A stretch of 64,000 bases of DNA from UBA1952 sp965246855 (lineage in GTDB: Bacteria; Bacteroidota; Bacteroidia; Chitinophagales; Chitinophagaceae). The notes under the pieces were generated by a model. That model saw only the letters and a list, made by a program, of their open reading frames with translations. It was not told the origin of the DNA and made no database searches. The DNA lies in NCBI GenBank assembly GCA_965246855.1, contig CBDFFP010000002.1:248001-312000 (forward strand), read 5' to 3'. A program made the position numbers and the translations under genes. Shown here piece by piece: positions 36,301-43,651 of the stretch; within the stretch, counting starts at the first letter, position 1, and the number at the start of each line of letters is the position of its first letter.

Positions 36301-36636
36301 TGCACGGCTTCTGACAGCGTGCGCGTAACCGTAGCCTGCGACGGCAGCCCGTTCTTCGTGGCCAACACCTTTACGCCCAACAGCGACGGGCGCGACGACT
36401 GGTTCTATCCGCAGGGAACAGGCATTGTGCGCATCAACCGGATGCTGGTACAGAACCGCTGGGGCGAAACGGTTTTTGAACGCAACGGCTTCTCTTCCAA
36501 CAATCCCGAATCCGGCTGGGATGGCAGCTACAAAGGACAGCCCATGGCGTCCGGCACATTCATGTACCTCATTGAAGCCATTTGCGACTCCGGCGAGCAG
36601 CTGATTCTGAAGGGCGACATCAACCTGATACGGTAG
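30316..36636 (+). CDS. Giant SprB-repeat adhesin with type-B T9SS sorting domain
   Basis: GTG at 30316 starts a signal peptide (MSFLRFICLAASVLLTVVSPLKAQ). An N-terminal jelly-roll-like region and a PKD-like stretch lead to 18 SprB repeats of about 77 residues from roughly 385 to 1775, each with a conserved cysteine (VxCNGGxNG), GGTAPYSYSWN, and VTDANGC. Three further beta domains carry LSCxxCxxP. The last 95 residues (VANTFTPNSDGRDDWF on) are the gliding-motility-associated CHU_C domain, a type-B T9SS signal. The family includes the SprB adhesin that travels along the cell surface during gliding. The next gene encodes the matching PorP/SprF partner. Confidence 0.93.
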   Translation: MSFLRFICLAASVLLTVVSPLKAQQISCPSNIDFELGSLQGWNCFTSTNAGTGVYTWTPTAPINNRHTVVSGTATDPYGGFPIVAPAGGGYSLMLGNDGTGAQMEQVRFTFTVPTGQNEYAVIYRYAIVLENPNHTAIQQPFFKVKAYDSATNNTVNCGNFSYVSSSSLPGFVSVGGSLYYKDWSTASLNLSGQGGNTIVVEFTTSDCSQTGHFGYAYVDMNCGLFAIRNSACVGSVTAPLSAPPGFQSYTWYDSSYNVVGTGQNVNVPSPGQRTVYRVRLVPYPGYGCTDTLSTAIIPAVLNVDAGKDTTLCNIPFLQLPTIISGSAPPLTYSWTASTGTSSLSCTSCSAPTVTPTSLTSYYLTVTDNNGCVTKDTVSVLPTAGFQATNITPVSCFGNSDGSISLTPQNGTAPLTFRWNTPPVTGQTSTSISGLAAGSYSITITDGKGCVTQPPAFVVPQPSVLGATISASQNILCNGANTGSATVTATGGTAPYSYSWNNTTPAQTTATANNLPAGPYTVTVTDANGCVKTASVTVTQPPMALSVTATKKSSLCSGINDGTAKVTASGGTPPYTYSWNTSPVQTTDSISNLAGGVYTATVTDANGCTSAVSVTILQVISLNLTATQTNISCQGGSNGTATATTSGGTLPYTYSWNTTPAQTTPAISGLTAGSYMVTVTDSNGCMASQPVSITEPAALQLSSVQTNVLCNGDTNGTATVTANGGTAPYAYSWITAPPTTSNSLNGLPAGSYVATVVDAKNCIDTLSVTITQPAVLGLSMSQTDVLCNGGSSGTATVAVTGGTTPYSYSWNTTPAQTTATATNLPIGTYTVVVTDANGCGQTDSTSIAQPTALTATATHTDVFCNGGNNGTATVTATGGTTPYSYSWNSTPAQTTATASNLPAGTYTATVTDANGCIKRDTVTLVAPAALSVSPTQTNVSCNGGSNGSAAITVSGGTAPYSYSWNTTPAQTTTSISNLAAGSYQATVTDSNGCVQTVLVTITQPAVLLPSTAQTNISCNGSSDGTATITASGGTAPYSHSWNTTPVQTTASISSLIAGTYTDTVTDANGCTQTAQVTITQPAALTATATHTDVQCNGGNNGSATVVASGGTAPYSYSWNSTPAQTTATASNLPAGTYTVIVTDANGCTKGDTVKLTQPTLLGLSTTQTDVLCNGANTGSATVTATGGTASYSYSWNTTPAQTTTSISTLTAGTYTATVTDASGCVQTTQVTIAQPALFSLSITQTNVSCNGSSDGTAAITASGGTAPYSYSWNTTPAQTTTSISTLTAGTYTATVTDANGCVQTTQVTITQPAVLTATASKTDVSCNGGSNGSATVAASGGTAPYSYSWNTTPVQTTASISGLPAGSYTVTVTDAKGCTQSDTTAVVAPGALTLSTTHTDVICAGGNTGTATVTAGGGTTPYTYSWNTTPVKTTTTISGLPAGSYIATVTDAKGCTQTATAIVAQPAVLTAATTKTDVSCNGSSNGSATVTANGGTAPYTYNWNTTPAQTTATISGVPAGSYTATVTDANGCTQTPTAIIAQPAPLVLVAVGNNPLCYGNVNGTAVVAVNGGTLPYSYSWNTTPVQTNASASGLAPGTYTVTVTDARNCTGTTTVTLLQPDSLSLSLTSSNVTCAGGNDGSVFANVTGGTLPYAYTWNSNASLNNAGYSNFTAGTQTVRVTDGNGCTKTATVTLTSPTPVTATLVVDSVPCFGAATGVVRVASTRGGTAPYEYYWQGSSSPQTATLQNLSAGNYTVRILDFSGCASNFTINLPQHPSQNLFAGVDAAVCAGSSIDLQATGASVQWQWTPATDLSCSTCAHPTATPGQNTTYFVTGTDTFGCTATDSLTITVQQRNAVSVGSPVQLCVGATATLSASGGDRYQWTPITGLSCSDCPNPTITDTVDNNYQVIISQGDCFVDTLYQNVIIASPPTVQTSPDVLLASGGQITLQTTASASAKTFSWSPKVGLNCYNCRTPTVVDARSITYIVTATTAYGCTASDSVRVTVACDGSPFFVANTFTPNSDGRDDWFYPQGTGIVRINRMLVQNRWGETVFERNGFSSNNPESGWDGSYKGQPMASGTFMYLIEAICDSGEQLILKGDINLIR

Positions 36637-36708
36637 TAAGCCGGAAAACAAACGTTCTTCCTATCCAACCCGGAAATCATCTTTAGAAACGTGAACACGA
36701 CCCTTACC

Positions 36709-37764
36709 ATGAAAAAATTTTTACCTGCCTTTCTACTGCTTTGCAGCGCAAGCGTTGCACAGGCACAGGACGTCCATTTTTCCCAGTTCTACGAAACCGC
36801 GACGCTACGCAATCCCGCGCTTGTGGGCGTTTTTAGCGGCGATTATAAAGTGGGCGCTACCTACCGCAACCAGTGGAGCAATTTCGGGACGCCTTTCCTC
36901 ACCACCAACGTCTCCGCCGAAAGCCGGGTACTAGTGGTGCGCGAAACAAATGATTACCTGAGCTTCGGCGTGAACGCGATGTTTGACAAGGCCGGCTCAG
37001 TGGATTTTTCTACCAACACTTTTTACGGCGCGGTGAACTACAACAAATCGCTGGGAGAAGCCCACCAGACTTTTCTTTCCGTAGGCCTTGCGGGCGGATA
37101 CATTCAGCGGTCGGTGGACATCAGCAAGATGCGCTTCTCCAGCCAGTACAGCAACGGCACTTTCGACCAGAACAACACCGCTTCGGCTTCGACGCTCACC
37201 GGCAACACGATAAATCATTTTGACTTGGGCGGGGGCATAAGTCTGAACGGCGCTGCGGGCGGCGCCAGCACTTACTACGTCGGTATTGCCGCTTACCACC
37301 TTTCGCAGCCCAAAGAAAGCTTTATGAGTTCGGAGGTGGCAAATCTTTACACGCGCTGGAACTTTAGCGCGGGCTGGAACATGGCACTTGGTGGAACAAC
37401 CTCGCTGGTGTTGCACGGCAATTATCAGCACCAAGGGCCAAGCGACCAGATTGTAGTGGGTGGATTACTGCGCAATGCGTTCATGACCGACGATGGCGAC
37501 AGTTACCGGCGTGTTGCAGCATCCGCAGGCTGCTTTTACCGTCATCAGGATGCCATCGTACCGACCATTCGTCTGGAATATACCCGCCTGACGGTAACGG
37601 CTTCCTACGATATTCCGGTACAGGGGACGCGGTTTTACACCACCGGCATGAACGCCTTTGAATTGAGCCTTTTCTTTCGGGGACGCCTGCCGCGCCGCGC
37701 CGAAAACCGACTTAACTGCCCGAGGTTTGAAGGGCTGTTGTCGAATGGGACGTTGATGGATTAG
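36709..37764 (+). CDS. PorP/SprF-family type IX secretion outer-membrane protein
   Basis: Signal peptide MKKFLPAFLLLCSASVAQAQ, then DVHFSQFYETATLRNPALVGVF, the family's hallmark N-terminus, and a beta-barrel pattern to the end at 351 residues. SprF-type proteins are needed to export or anchor the SprB-like adhesin encoded just upstream, here with a 72-base gap. An in-frame GTG at 36691 would add six residues. The pair is the standard T9SS type-B substrate/partner arrangement. Confidence 0.93.
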   Translation: MKKFLPAFLLLCSASVAQAQDVHFSQFYETATLRNPALVGVFSGDYKVGATYRNQWSNFGTPFLTTNVSAESRVLVVRETNDYLSFGVNAMFDKAGSVDFSTNTFYGAVNYNKSLGEAHQTFLSVGLAGGYIQRSVDISKMRFSSQYSNGTFDQNNTASASTLTGNTINHFDLGGGISLNGAAGGASTYYVGIAAYHLSQPKESFMSSEVANLYTRWNFSAGWNMALGGTTSLVLHGNYQHQGPSDQIVVGGLLRNAFMTDDGDSYRRVAASAGCFYRHQDAIVPTIRLEYTRLTVTASYDIPVQGTRFYTTGMNAFELSLFFRGRLPRRAENRLNCPRFEGLLSNGTLMD

Positions 37765-38029
37765 GGATTAAACGTTGGTTGCTGATGAGTTTATGGAAAT
37801 CAACTCCTACACCCTTTAGTACTACACTAATTGCCACGCCCTAAAGGGCGTGGACGGCGTCTGAACCCACCGCAGAGGGCTTCAGCCCTTTAGCGCACCG
37901 CTTACACAGCTTAAATAATTTCCAGCAGAAAATTCTCCTTTCCCCACGCGGCGCATAGGTGTAGCAATTACCTTTGCGCGCTCAAAACCTTTTTCCACCC
38001 TCAACCCACACAATTAATCTCTATTAATT
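37765..38029. other. Spacer with palindromes and the rpsP promoter
   Basis: Holds the family D palindrome at 37834-37853 (CCACGCCCTAAAGGGCGTGG), a further AGGGCTTCAGCCCT at about 37876, and the rpsP promoter box at 37969. No gene is seen. Confidence 0.7.
37969..37976 (+). promoter_or_regulatory. -7 promoter box of rpsP
   Basis: TACCTTTG matches TAnnTTTG, 53 bases before the rpsP ATG; unlike other genes here, a leader of about 45 bases is left, which could carry regulation. No -33 TTTG is visible. Confidence 0.5.
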
Positions 38030-38635
38030 ATGTCTGTTAAACTTCGCCTGCAACGGCACGGCTCCAAGAAGCGTCCGTTCTATTTCATCGTTACTGCCAC
38101 CAGCACCTCTCCGCGCGATGGCAAGTTCATTGAGAAGCTGGGAACTTACAACCCGCTGACCATCCCGGCCACTGTTAACCTCAACAACGAGCGTGCCCTG
38201 TACTGGCTTTCCAAAGGAGCCGAGCCTACGAACACCGTGCGCCGTATCCTGTCCTTCAAAGGCGTGCTTTTCATGAAGCACCTGATGCGGGGCGTTTCCC
38301 TTGGTTTGTTTGATGAGCAGGCCGCAAACGAGAAGTTTGAAAAGTGGAATGCCGAGCATGAAGTGGTTGTTGCCAACCGCGACGAAGCCCACCGCAAAGC
38401 GAAAACCGACAAGCGCCACGCTGCCACTTCCGAATCCGTGAAGCGCGTAGAAGAGAAGATGGCTGCCAAAGCCGCTGCTGCCTTGCCTACTGTTGAAGAG
38501 GTTGCCGCCGAAGAGGAAGCACCAGTTGCGCCGGAAGCGGAAACTGCGACAGAAGCACCAGCCGCTGAAGCCGCGCCGGAAGCACCAGCCGAAACTACTA
38601 ACACAACAGAAGAAGCACCTGCTGCTGAAGCATAA
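38030..38635 (+). CDS. rpsP: 30S ribosomal protein S16 with long acidic Ala/Glu tail
   Basis: Residues 1-80 are a standard S16 (MSVKLRLQRHGSKKRPFY, ASTSPRDGKFIEKLGTYNP), a small-subunit assembly protein. The next 50 are a charged helix, and the last 55 are Ala/Glu/Pro-rich (AEEEAPVAPEAETATEAP), making 201 residues against about 80-90 in most bacteria. Such tails are known in Bacteroidota S16. The usual downstream rimM is missing; a terminator follows at once, so rpsP stands alone. Confidence 0.97.
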   Translation: MSVKLRLQRHGSKKRPFYFIVTATSTSPRDGKFIEKLGTYNPLTIPATVNLNNERALYWLSKGAEPTNTVRRILSFKGVLFMKHLMRGVSLGLFDEQAANEKFEKWNAEHEVVVANRDEAHRKAKTDKRHAATSESVKRVEEKMAAKAAAALPTVEEVAAEEEAPVAPEAETATEAPAAEAAPEAPAETTNTTEEAPAAEA

Positions 38636-38660
38636 GCTGCTTTCCCCTAAAATGATTAAA

Positions 38661-38690
38661 AGCCCCGACGATTTTCGTCGGGGCTTTTTT
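38661..38690 (+). terminator. Rho-independent terminator of rpsP
   Basis: AGCCCCGACG and CGTCGGGGCT form a ten-base stem followed by TTTTTT. The spacing, 25 bases after the stop, is typical. Confidence 0.9.
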
Positions 38691-38715
38691 GTTTGGGAAT
38701 GAAATCCAGAAGGTC

Positions 38716-38830
38716 TTCGTCGGAAATCTTTTGTCATCCCGGAACGGGACCTTGTCAGCTTGCGTCCGCTAAGCCCCCCCGTTCCGGGGTGACAAAAATC
38801 GCTGTCCGAAAATCCTTTCTTCCGATTTTG
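38716..38830. repeat. Inverted repeat, family B
   Basis: CGGAAATCTTTTGTCATCCC at left and GGGGTGACAAAAATCGCTG at right are near complements around a CCTTGTCAGCTTGCG centre. Same family as 24328 and 59440. Confidence 0.65.
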
Positions 38831-38842
38831 GGAATAATCCGC

Positions 38843-39015
38843 TAGGCTGTGTTGGCAGAAGAGCTGAAAACCTGTGTTGCCAGCCCCGGCGGGGCGAAAG
38901 AATTATAGAGAACAGATAATTCCATACCCAAATAGCCCCGGCGGGGCTGTTTTCCGTCTGAATGGGCATTTCCTATAATCATTTCGCCCCTGCGGGCTTC
39001 TCTCAACACAGCCTA
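38843..39015. mobile_element. 173-bp element with 12-bp terminal inverted repeats (MITE-like)
   Basis: TAGGCTGTGTTG at 38843-38854 is exactly complementary to CAACACAGCCTA at 39004-39015. Inside, AGCCCCGGCGGGGCGAAAG near 38883 pairs imperfectly with CTTTCGCCC-type sequence near 38978-39000. There is no coding frame. The right end includes the TAG stop of the glycosyltransferase gene. No target-site duplication was evident. A non-autonomous transposon relic is one explanation; a folded 3' structure is another. Confidence 0.45.
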
Positions 39016-40209
39016 ACTCCCCAGCCAATCCACCAACTCCTCCATCACTTTCTGCCGGTCGAAATGCGCCTGCACAAAAGCGCATCCTTTATGGGCTATT
39101 TGCGCTGCTTTTTTGGGACGCGCAACAGCATCAGCAAGAGCCTGCGCAAATTCCTCCGGCGTATCGGCGAGGAGCGCATGAATGCCATTCTCCACACCAA
39201 TTCCCTGCATCCCAATGCGCGTGCTTACTACCAGTTTCCCGGCGGCCATTGCTTCTAAGATTTTCACTCTTATTCCCCCACCCGAGCGTAGCGGAACGAG
39301 CAGAATAGGTTTGTCTGCTGTGAAGACCGCTGCGTCGGCCACTTCTCCTGAAATATGAATGTTGCCGGAAGATTTCTCCAAGAGCTTTTGCGGCATTTGC
39401 CGCCCCGCGAAATACACTTGTAATTCCGGTGTTTTTTGCGAAACAAGCGGCCAGATTTCGCCAATAAACCATTCTACGGCTTCCACATTCGGCAGCCAGT
39501 CCATTGCCGCCAGATGATAGGCCGACGCCGGATTTTCGGGCCACGGCGGCGGTGCATACTGCGCTAAATCTATGCAGAACGGAACCACGCGAATACGGCT
39601 TTCTTCCACCCATTCCGACGCCACCACAGCGTCCTCCGCTGTTACGGGAAGAAGCCTGTCAAACAACGGCCACACGCGCGCCTCATACGCTTTCATGCGG
39701 CGACTCAGACTTTGGAGATAGCGGCGCTTCACCCCATTTTTTTCTTCACCCGCCAGCCGCTGCCAGATTTCGGCTTCCACATTGTTCATCCTGAAAACCG
39801 CTTTTGCGCCCGGCGCATGTTGGCGAATGAGGGGCAGATAATCCGCCAGAAACGGACTCTCAATATGTACCACATCGGGCCGGAAATCGCGCAGTTCTTC
39901 TATCAGCGCATCGGCAAATTCTTTGTGGCGGAAACGCTCGGCGTGGTACGGCTCTTTCCCCCAAATCCAGTTGCGCAACAACGGCAGCGGGCGAATGGAA
40001 TTGTCCACCTCCACCGTGCGGATTTTCTCCAGTCCCGGCCACACCTGCGGCAACTTTTCGGGCGAAACGCGGTGGCGCGTAGTGTTCATCGCCAGCAGGC
40101 GCGCCGTGCAGCCCGCTTCGGGAAATCCTTTCAGGAAAACATCCATCCCCAGCGCCCCGCCGTCGTGAAGCGGATACGGCACGCGGTTGGTCAGGACGAG
40201 AATGCGCAT
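39013..40209 (-). CDS. Glycosyltransferase family 4-like protein
   Basis: This GT-B enzyme of 398 residues begins MRILVLTNRVPYPLHDGGA and carries DVVHIESPFLADYLPL, LAAMDWLPNVEAVEWF and the sugar-nucleotide motif LRSGGGIRVKILEAMAAGK near residue 315. It transfers a sugar from a nucleotide donor, probably to a surface glycan or glycolipid. The ATG at 40209 is chosen over the longer frame because it matches the family start. It is divergent from the formyltransferase-GT4-GT2 operon, 52 bases away. Confidence 0.9.
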   Translation of the reverse strand: MRILVLTNRVPYPLHDGGALGMDVFLKGFPEAGCTARLLAMNTTRHRVSPEKLPQVWPGLEKIRTVEVDNSIRPLPLLRNWIWGKEPYHAERFRHKEFADALIEELRDFRPDVVHIESPFLADYLPLIRQHAPGAKAVFRMNNVEAEIWQRLAGEEKNGVKRRYLQSLSRRMKAYEARVWPLFDRLLPVTAEDAVVASEWVEESRIRVVPFCIDLAQYAPPPWPENPASAYHLAAMDWLPNVEAVEWFIGEIWPLVSQKTPELQVYFAGRQMPQKLLEKSSGNIHISGEVADAAVFTADKPILLVPLRSGGGIRVKILEAMAAGKLVVSTRIGMQGIGVENGIHALLADTPEEFAQALADAVARPKKAAQIAHKGCAFVQAHFDRQKVMEELVDWLGS

Positions 40210-40261
40210 AGCGGGCGCGAAGATAACCGGCAGCGGCGCTCGTAATTTGCAGCCTTCCAAG

Positions 40262-41023
40262 ATGAAATTCAAAACCGTTGTTTTCCTCGGCTCCAAGCCG
40301 GTGGGCTTCCGCTGCTTCCGCTTCTTATTGCAACAACAGGAAGCACTCGGTTCCAAAGTCGTTGGCCTGCTTACGCAAAAACGCAGCGAGTTTTCCGGCG
40401 AAGCCGACTTAGAATCCCTTGCTACCGAAGCGGGCGTTTCCGTCTTCTCCCACCCCGACGAAATTCCCCATTGCGACCTGCTATATTCCGTTCAATACCA
40501 CAAAATCCTGACGCCCGCGCAGTTACAAAAAGCACGCGTCGCCGCCGTGAATCTTCACATGGCACCGCTGCCGGAATATCGTGGCGCCAATCAGTTTTCG
40601 TTTGCGCTGCTGGAAGGGAAAAGGGAATTTGGAACGAGCATTCACCTCATGGACGCGCGCATTGACCACGGTGATCTGCTGTTCGAAAGCCGCTTTCCCA
40701 TTCCTCAAAACTGCTGGGTGGAGACGCTGTATAATCTCACCGAAGAAGCGTCTGTAACGCTGTTTGAGGAGACTTTGGAAAAGGTAATTTCCGGGGAATA
40801 CAAGCCTTTGCCGCAACGGAGTCTGGAAGCCCAAAGAGGAACGAATCTTCACTTCAAAAACGAGATGCAGACGCTGAAAGAAATCCCTTCCACCGCCGAC
40901 ACGGAGACGCTTTTGCGCACGTTGCGCGCGACCTATATGCCCGGTTTTGAGCCGCCATTTCTCCGTGATGAAACCGGCGAAAAGATTTATCTGGTGCGGG
41001 AAAAAGATTGGGAAAAAGGATGA
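40262..41023 (+). CDS. Formyltransferase-family protein
   Basis: At 253 residues it holds the catalytic set of 10-formyltetrahydrofolate-dependent transferases: VNLHMAPLPEYRGANQ with the Asn and His, GTSIHLMDARIDHGDLL with the Asp. It lacks the C-terminal tRNA-binding domain of Fmt and starts with KTVVFLGSKPVGF. Its place in front of two glycosyltransferase genes (its stop overlaps the next start as ATGA) suggests it formylates an amino sugar rather than Met-tRNA; this is inference. Some family members act on non-sugar amines. Confidence 0.85.
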   Translation: MKFKTVVFLGSKPVGFRCFRFLLQQQEALGSKVVGLLTQKRSEFSGEADLESLATEAGVSVFSHPDEIPHCDLLYSVQYHKILTPAQLQKARVAAVNLHMAPLPEYRGANQFSFALLEGKREFGTSIHLMDARIDHGDLLFESRFPIPQNCWVETLYNLTEEASVTLFEETLEKVISGEYKPLPQRSLEAQRGTNLHFKNEMQTLKEIPSTADTETLLRTLRATYMPGFEPPFLRDETGEKIYLVREKDWEKG

Positions 41024-42123
41024 CTGCGCGGAAGAAAATCGTGTGCGCCATCACCTCCGATCCGGCCTACGACCAGCGGATGATTCGCATTTGCACGGCG
41101 TTGCAAAAAGCGGGATACAACGTAACGCTCGTGGGACGGCTGCGGCCCAATTCCCCCACCTTACCCGAGCAGATTTTCAAGCAGGTACGCCTCGACATGC
41201 GCCATGTGGACGCCGGAAAGTTGTTCTATTTCCTTTACTGGATAAAGCTGTTTTTCTACCTCCTGCGCTGCCCTGCCGACGCGCTTTGCGCCATTGATTT
41301 AGACACGATTTACCCGGTTTATCTGGCCTCGCGACTGCGCGGATTGCGGCGTGTGTATGATGCGCACGAGCTTTTTACGGAAATGGAAGAAGTGGTTTCA
41401 CGGCCTTCTACACGACGAATGTGGCTGTGGATAGAGCGCTACACGGTTCCGCATTTCCGGCATGGCTACACGGTGAGTGCGACGTATGCGCAGGAGTTTC
41501 ACAAACGCTATGGCGTGGGATATGCTATCGTTCGCAACGCTACCGTGCTGCGCGAAATGCAACAGATGCCTCAAGAGCGGGGCTATATTCTCTATCAGGG
41601 GGCGGTGAACAAAGGACGCTGTTTTGAGCAGCTTCTACCAGCTATGAAGGCCGTGCGCGGGCGGCTGCTCATTTGCGGCGACGGCAATTTTATGTCGCAG
41701 GCAAAGGCGATAGTGAAGGAACTGGGACTGGAAGAAAAAGTGATTTTCACCGGCTACATTCCGCCCACAGAACTGCCCCGATATACACGCGGCGCGGCGG
41801 TGGGCATCACGCTTTTTGAGGCGCGCAGCTTGAGCAATCTCTACAGTCTGGCGAACCGTTTTTTTGATTACATGCACGCAGCAGTTCCACAACTTGCAGG
41901 CGCGTATCCGGAATACGAAGCCATCAACCGCGACTTTGAAATCGCTTCCCTGCTCACAGAAGTCACGCCGGAGAGCATTGCGGCGGCATTGAATCGCTTG
42001 TTGGAAGACAAAGCGTACGCAGACAAGCTACGGGAAAATTGTTTGCGCGCGCGCGAGGTTTATAATTGGCAGGCAGAAGAAGCGCGGCTTTTGGGCATTT
42101 GGGAAAAGGTGTTTTCAGCGTGA
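41020..42123 (+). CDS. Glycosyltransferase family 4 protein
   Basis: A 367-residue GT-B enzyme starting MTARKKIVCAITSDP; donor-site motifs GYIPPTELPRYTRGAAVGI near residue 245 and SNLYSLANRFFDYMHAAVPQ near 275. Its ATG overlaps the formyltransferase stop by four bases, and its own stop overlaps the next gene's GTG, so the three are translationally coupled. Sugar and acceptor are unknown. Confidence 0.9.
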   Translation: MTARKKIVCAITSDPAYDQRMIRICTALQKAGYNVTLVGRLRPNSPTLPEQIFKQVRLDMRHVDAGKLFYFLYWIKLFFYLLRCPADALCAIDLDTIYPVYLASRLRGLRRVYDAHELFTEMEEVVSRPSTRRMWLWIERYTVPHFRHGYTVSATYAQEFHKRYGVGYAIVRNATVLREMQQMPQERGYILYQGAVNKGRCFEQLLPAMKAVRGRLLICGDGNFMSQAKAIVKELGLEEKVIFTGYIPPTELPRYTRGAAVGITLFEARSLSNLYSLANRFFDYMHAAVPQLAGAYPEYEAINRDFEIASLLTEVTPESIAAALNRLLEDKAYADKLRENCLRAREVYNWQAEEARLLGIWEKVFSA

Positions 42124-42884
42124 AGGGAGAAGTCTCTTTTTCTGTGATAATTCCGGCTTACAACAGCCGGGATACACTGACGCGCGCATTGGAAAGTGTG
42201 TTGGCGCAAATCTTTCCGGCACATGAAATTCTGGTAGTGGACGACGGCAGCACAGATGATTCTGCGGCACTTGCAGAGCCTCTTTTGGCCGGAACCGGAA
42301 AGGTCATACGCTTGTCTCAAAACAGCGGCCCGGCGGCGGCGCGCAACGCGGGAATAGCCATGGCTACCGGAACGCACATTGCTTTCTTAGACGCCGATGA
42401 TTATTGGCTTCCGCCCAAACTGGCGTGTATAAAAAGCGCGCTGGAAATCTACCCGGAGGCGGCACTTCTATTTCACGCCCGCAATCTGCCGCCGGGAATT
42501 CCACTTCCTACCGAAGCCCGGATTTTTCCGCTCTGGCGCTTGTTGGTTCACAATCCGGTGGCAACGCCCTGCGCGGTGGTGCGGCGCTCAAGTCTCCGGT
42601 TTTCGGAAGATTTGCGCTGGATGGAAGACTATGATTTCTTCCTGCGACACGCCGAAAAAGGGCCGGTTTTTTACCTGCCGCAAGTGCTCACGATTTTGGG
42701 TCGTCCCATCCTTGCGTCGGGCGGACAAAGCAGCCGCCGATGGAAAATGCGGATTTCAGAAATGCGTGTGCTATGGCGTTTTGCGACGCGGCATCCGGCT
42801 TTTTATTTGCTGCTGCCGTTGTGTATAAGTTGGATTTTGGCAAAGCACTTTCTTCATGAAGGGAAACGGTTTTTGCGCTGTTAA
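42120..42884 (+). CDS. Glycosyltransferase family 2 protein
   Basis: Starting at the overlapping GTG, the 254-residue protein has the GT-A opening VSFSVIIPAYNSRDTLTRAL, the first aspartates in VVDDGSTDD, and the metal-binding DADDYW. It adds a sugar to a glycan or lipid-linked acceptor; specificity is not visible. A hydrophobic stretch near the end (FYLLLPLCISWILAK) may anchor it at the membrane. The stop overlaps the convergent FtsE-like gene by four bases. Confidence 0.9.
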   Translation: MKGEVSFSVIIPAYNSRDTLTRALESVLAQIFPAHEILVVDDGSTDDSAALAEPLLAGTGKVIRLSQNSGPAAARNAGIAMATGTHIAFLDADDYWLPPKLACIKSALEIYPEAALLFHARNLPPGIPLPTEARIFPLWRLLVHNPVATPCAVVRRSSLRFSEDLRWMEDYDFFLRHAEKGPVFYLPQVLTILGRPILASGGQSSRRWKMRISEMRVLWRFATRHPAFYLLLPLCISWILAKHFLHEGKRFLRC

Positions 42885-43570
42885 GCGTAAATCGGCTCTA
42901 CTTCCTGCAACTCGCCGTCTTCCACCCGAATGACGCGCGCCGGATATTTCTGAATAATGCTGTAATCGTGCGTTGCCATTACAATCGCCGACTGGAAGTC
43001 GCGACAAATGTTGCGCATCAGCATCATGATTTCGTCGCGGGTGTCGGGGTCGAGGTTTCCGGTGGGTTCGTCGGCAAGGATGAGCTTCGGATTATTGAGG
43101 AGCGCACGGGCAATGTCTACGCGTTGTTGTTCGCCGCCGCTCATCTGGTAGGTCATTTTTTGCGCCTTGTCCTGCAGTCCCACTTTGCTCAATACGCTGT
43201 CGATTTTCTCTTTAATCAGTGCCTTGTCTTTCCAGCCCGTGGCGCGCAAGACAAACTCCAGATTGGCGTACACATTCCGGTCAGACAGAAGCCGGAAATC
43301 CTGAAACACAATGCCCAAATCGCGGCGCAGGGTCGGCAGGTTTTTCCACGTGATTTTGCGCAGGTCGTGACCTGCTACTTTCCCGCTTCCTTCCCGCAGA
43401 AGCAGGTCGCCGTAGAGCGTTTTCAGAAGACTGGATTTTCCGCTGCCGGTCTTGCCAATGAGATATACAAACTCGCCTTTAGAGACCCGGAAGTTCACGT
43501 TTTTCAGCACTTTGGCGTCGCCCTGATAAATTTCACAGCTTTGGAGATTGATGATGGTATTTTCAGTCAT
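42881..43570 (-). CDS. ftsE: FtsE-like ABC ATPase
   Basis: A 229-residue ABC nucleotide-binding domain: Walker A IGKTGSGKSSLL, Q loop GIVFQDFRLL, signature MSGGEQQRVDIARALLNNP, Walker B LILADEPTGNLDP and switch histidine TH. The DEPTGNLDP and FRLLSDRNVY features point to FtsE, the division-site ATPase, rather than a general exporter. FtsX is not in the window; in Bacteroidota the two are often apart. The ATG at 43570 is preferred over the one 21 residues upstream because the box at 43597 precedes it. Confidence 0.85.
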   Translation of the reverse strand: MTENTIINLQSCEIYQGDAKVLKNVNFRVSKGEFVYLIGKTGSGKSSLLKTLYGDLLLREGSGKVAGHDLRKITWKNLPTLRRDLGIVFQDFRLLSDRNVYANLEFVLRATGWKDKALIKEKIDSVLSKVGLQDKAQKMTYQMSGGEQQRVDIARALLNNPKLILADEPTGNLDPDTRDEIMMLMRNICRDFQSAIVMATHDYSIIQKYPARVIRVEDGELQEVEPIYA

Positions 43571-43596
43571 AAGTAGAAAGCAAAAACAGCGGGCTT

Positions 43597-43604
43597 CAAA
43601 GATA
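43597..43604 (-). promoter_or_regulatory. -7 promoter box of the ftsE-like gene
   Basis: TATCTTTG matches TAnnTTTG on the minus strand, 26 bases before the ATG at 43570; this supports the shorter start. Confidence 0.5.
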
Positions 43605-43651
43605 GCGTTGTCGGTGGGAAGCAGTTTCCACAATTCTTCGCAAAAACAAAA

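Noticed and set aside
42881..43570. LolD or macrolide exporter ATPase
   Set aside because: FtsE features fit better and no matching permease lies nearby; the family overlap leaves some doubt.
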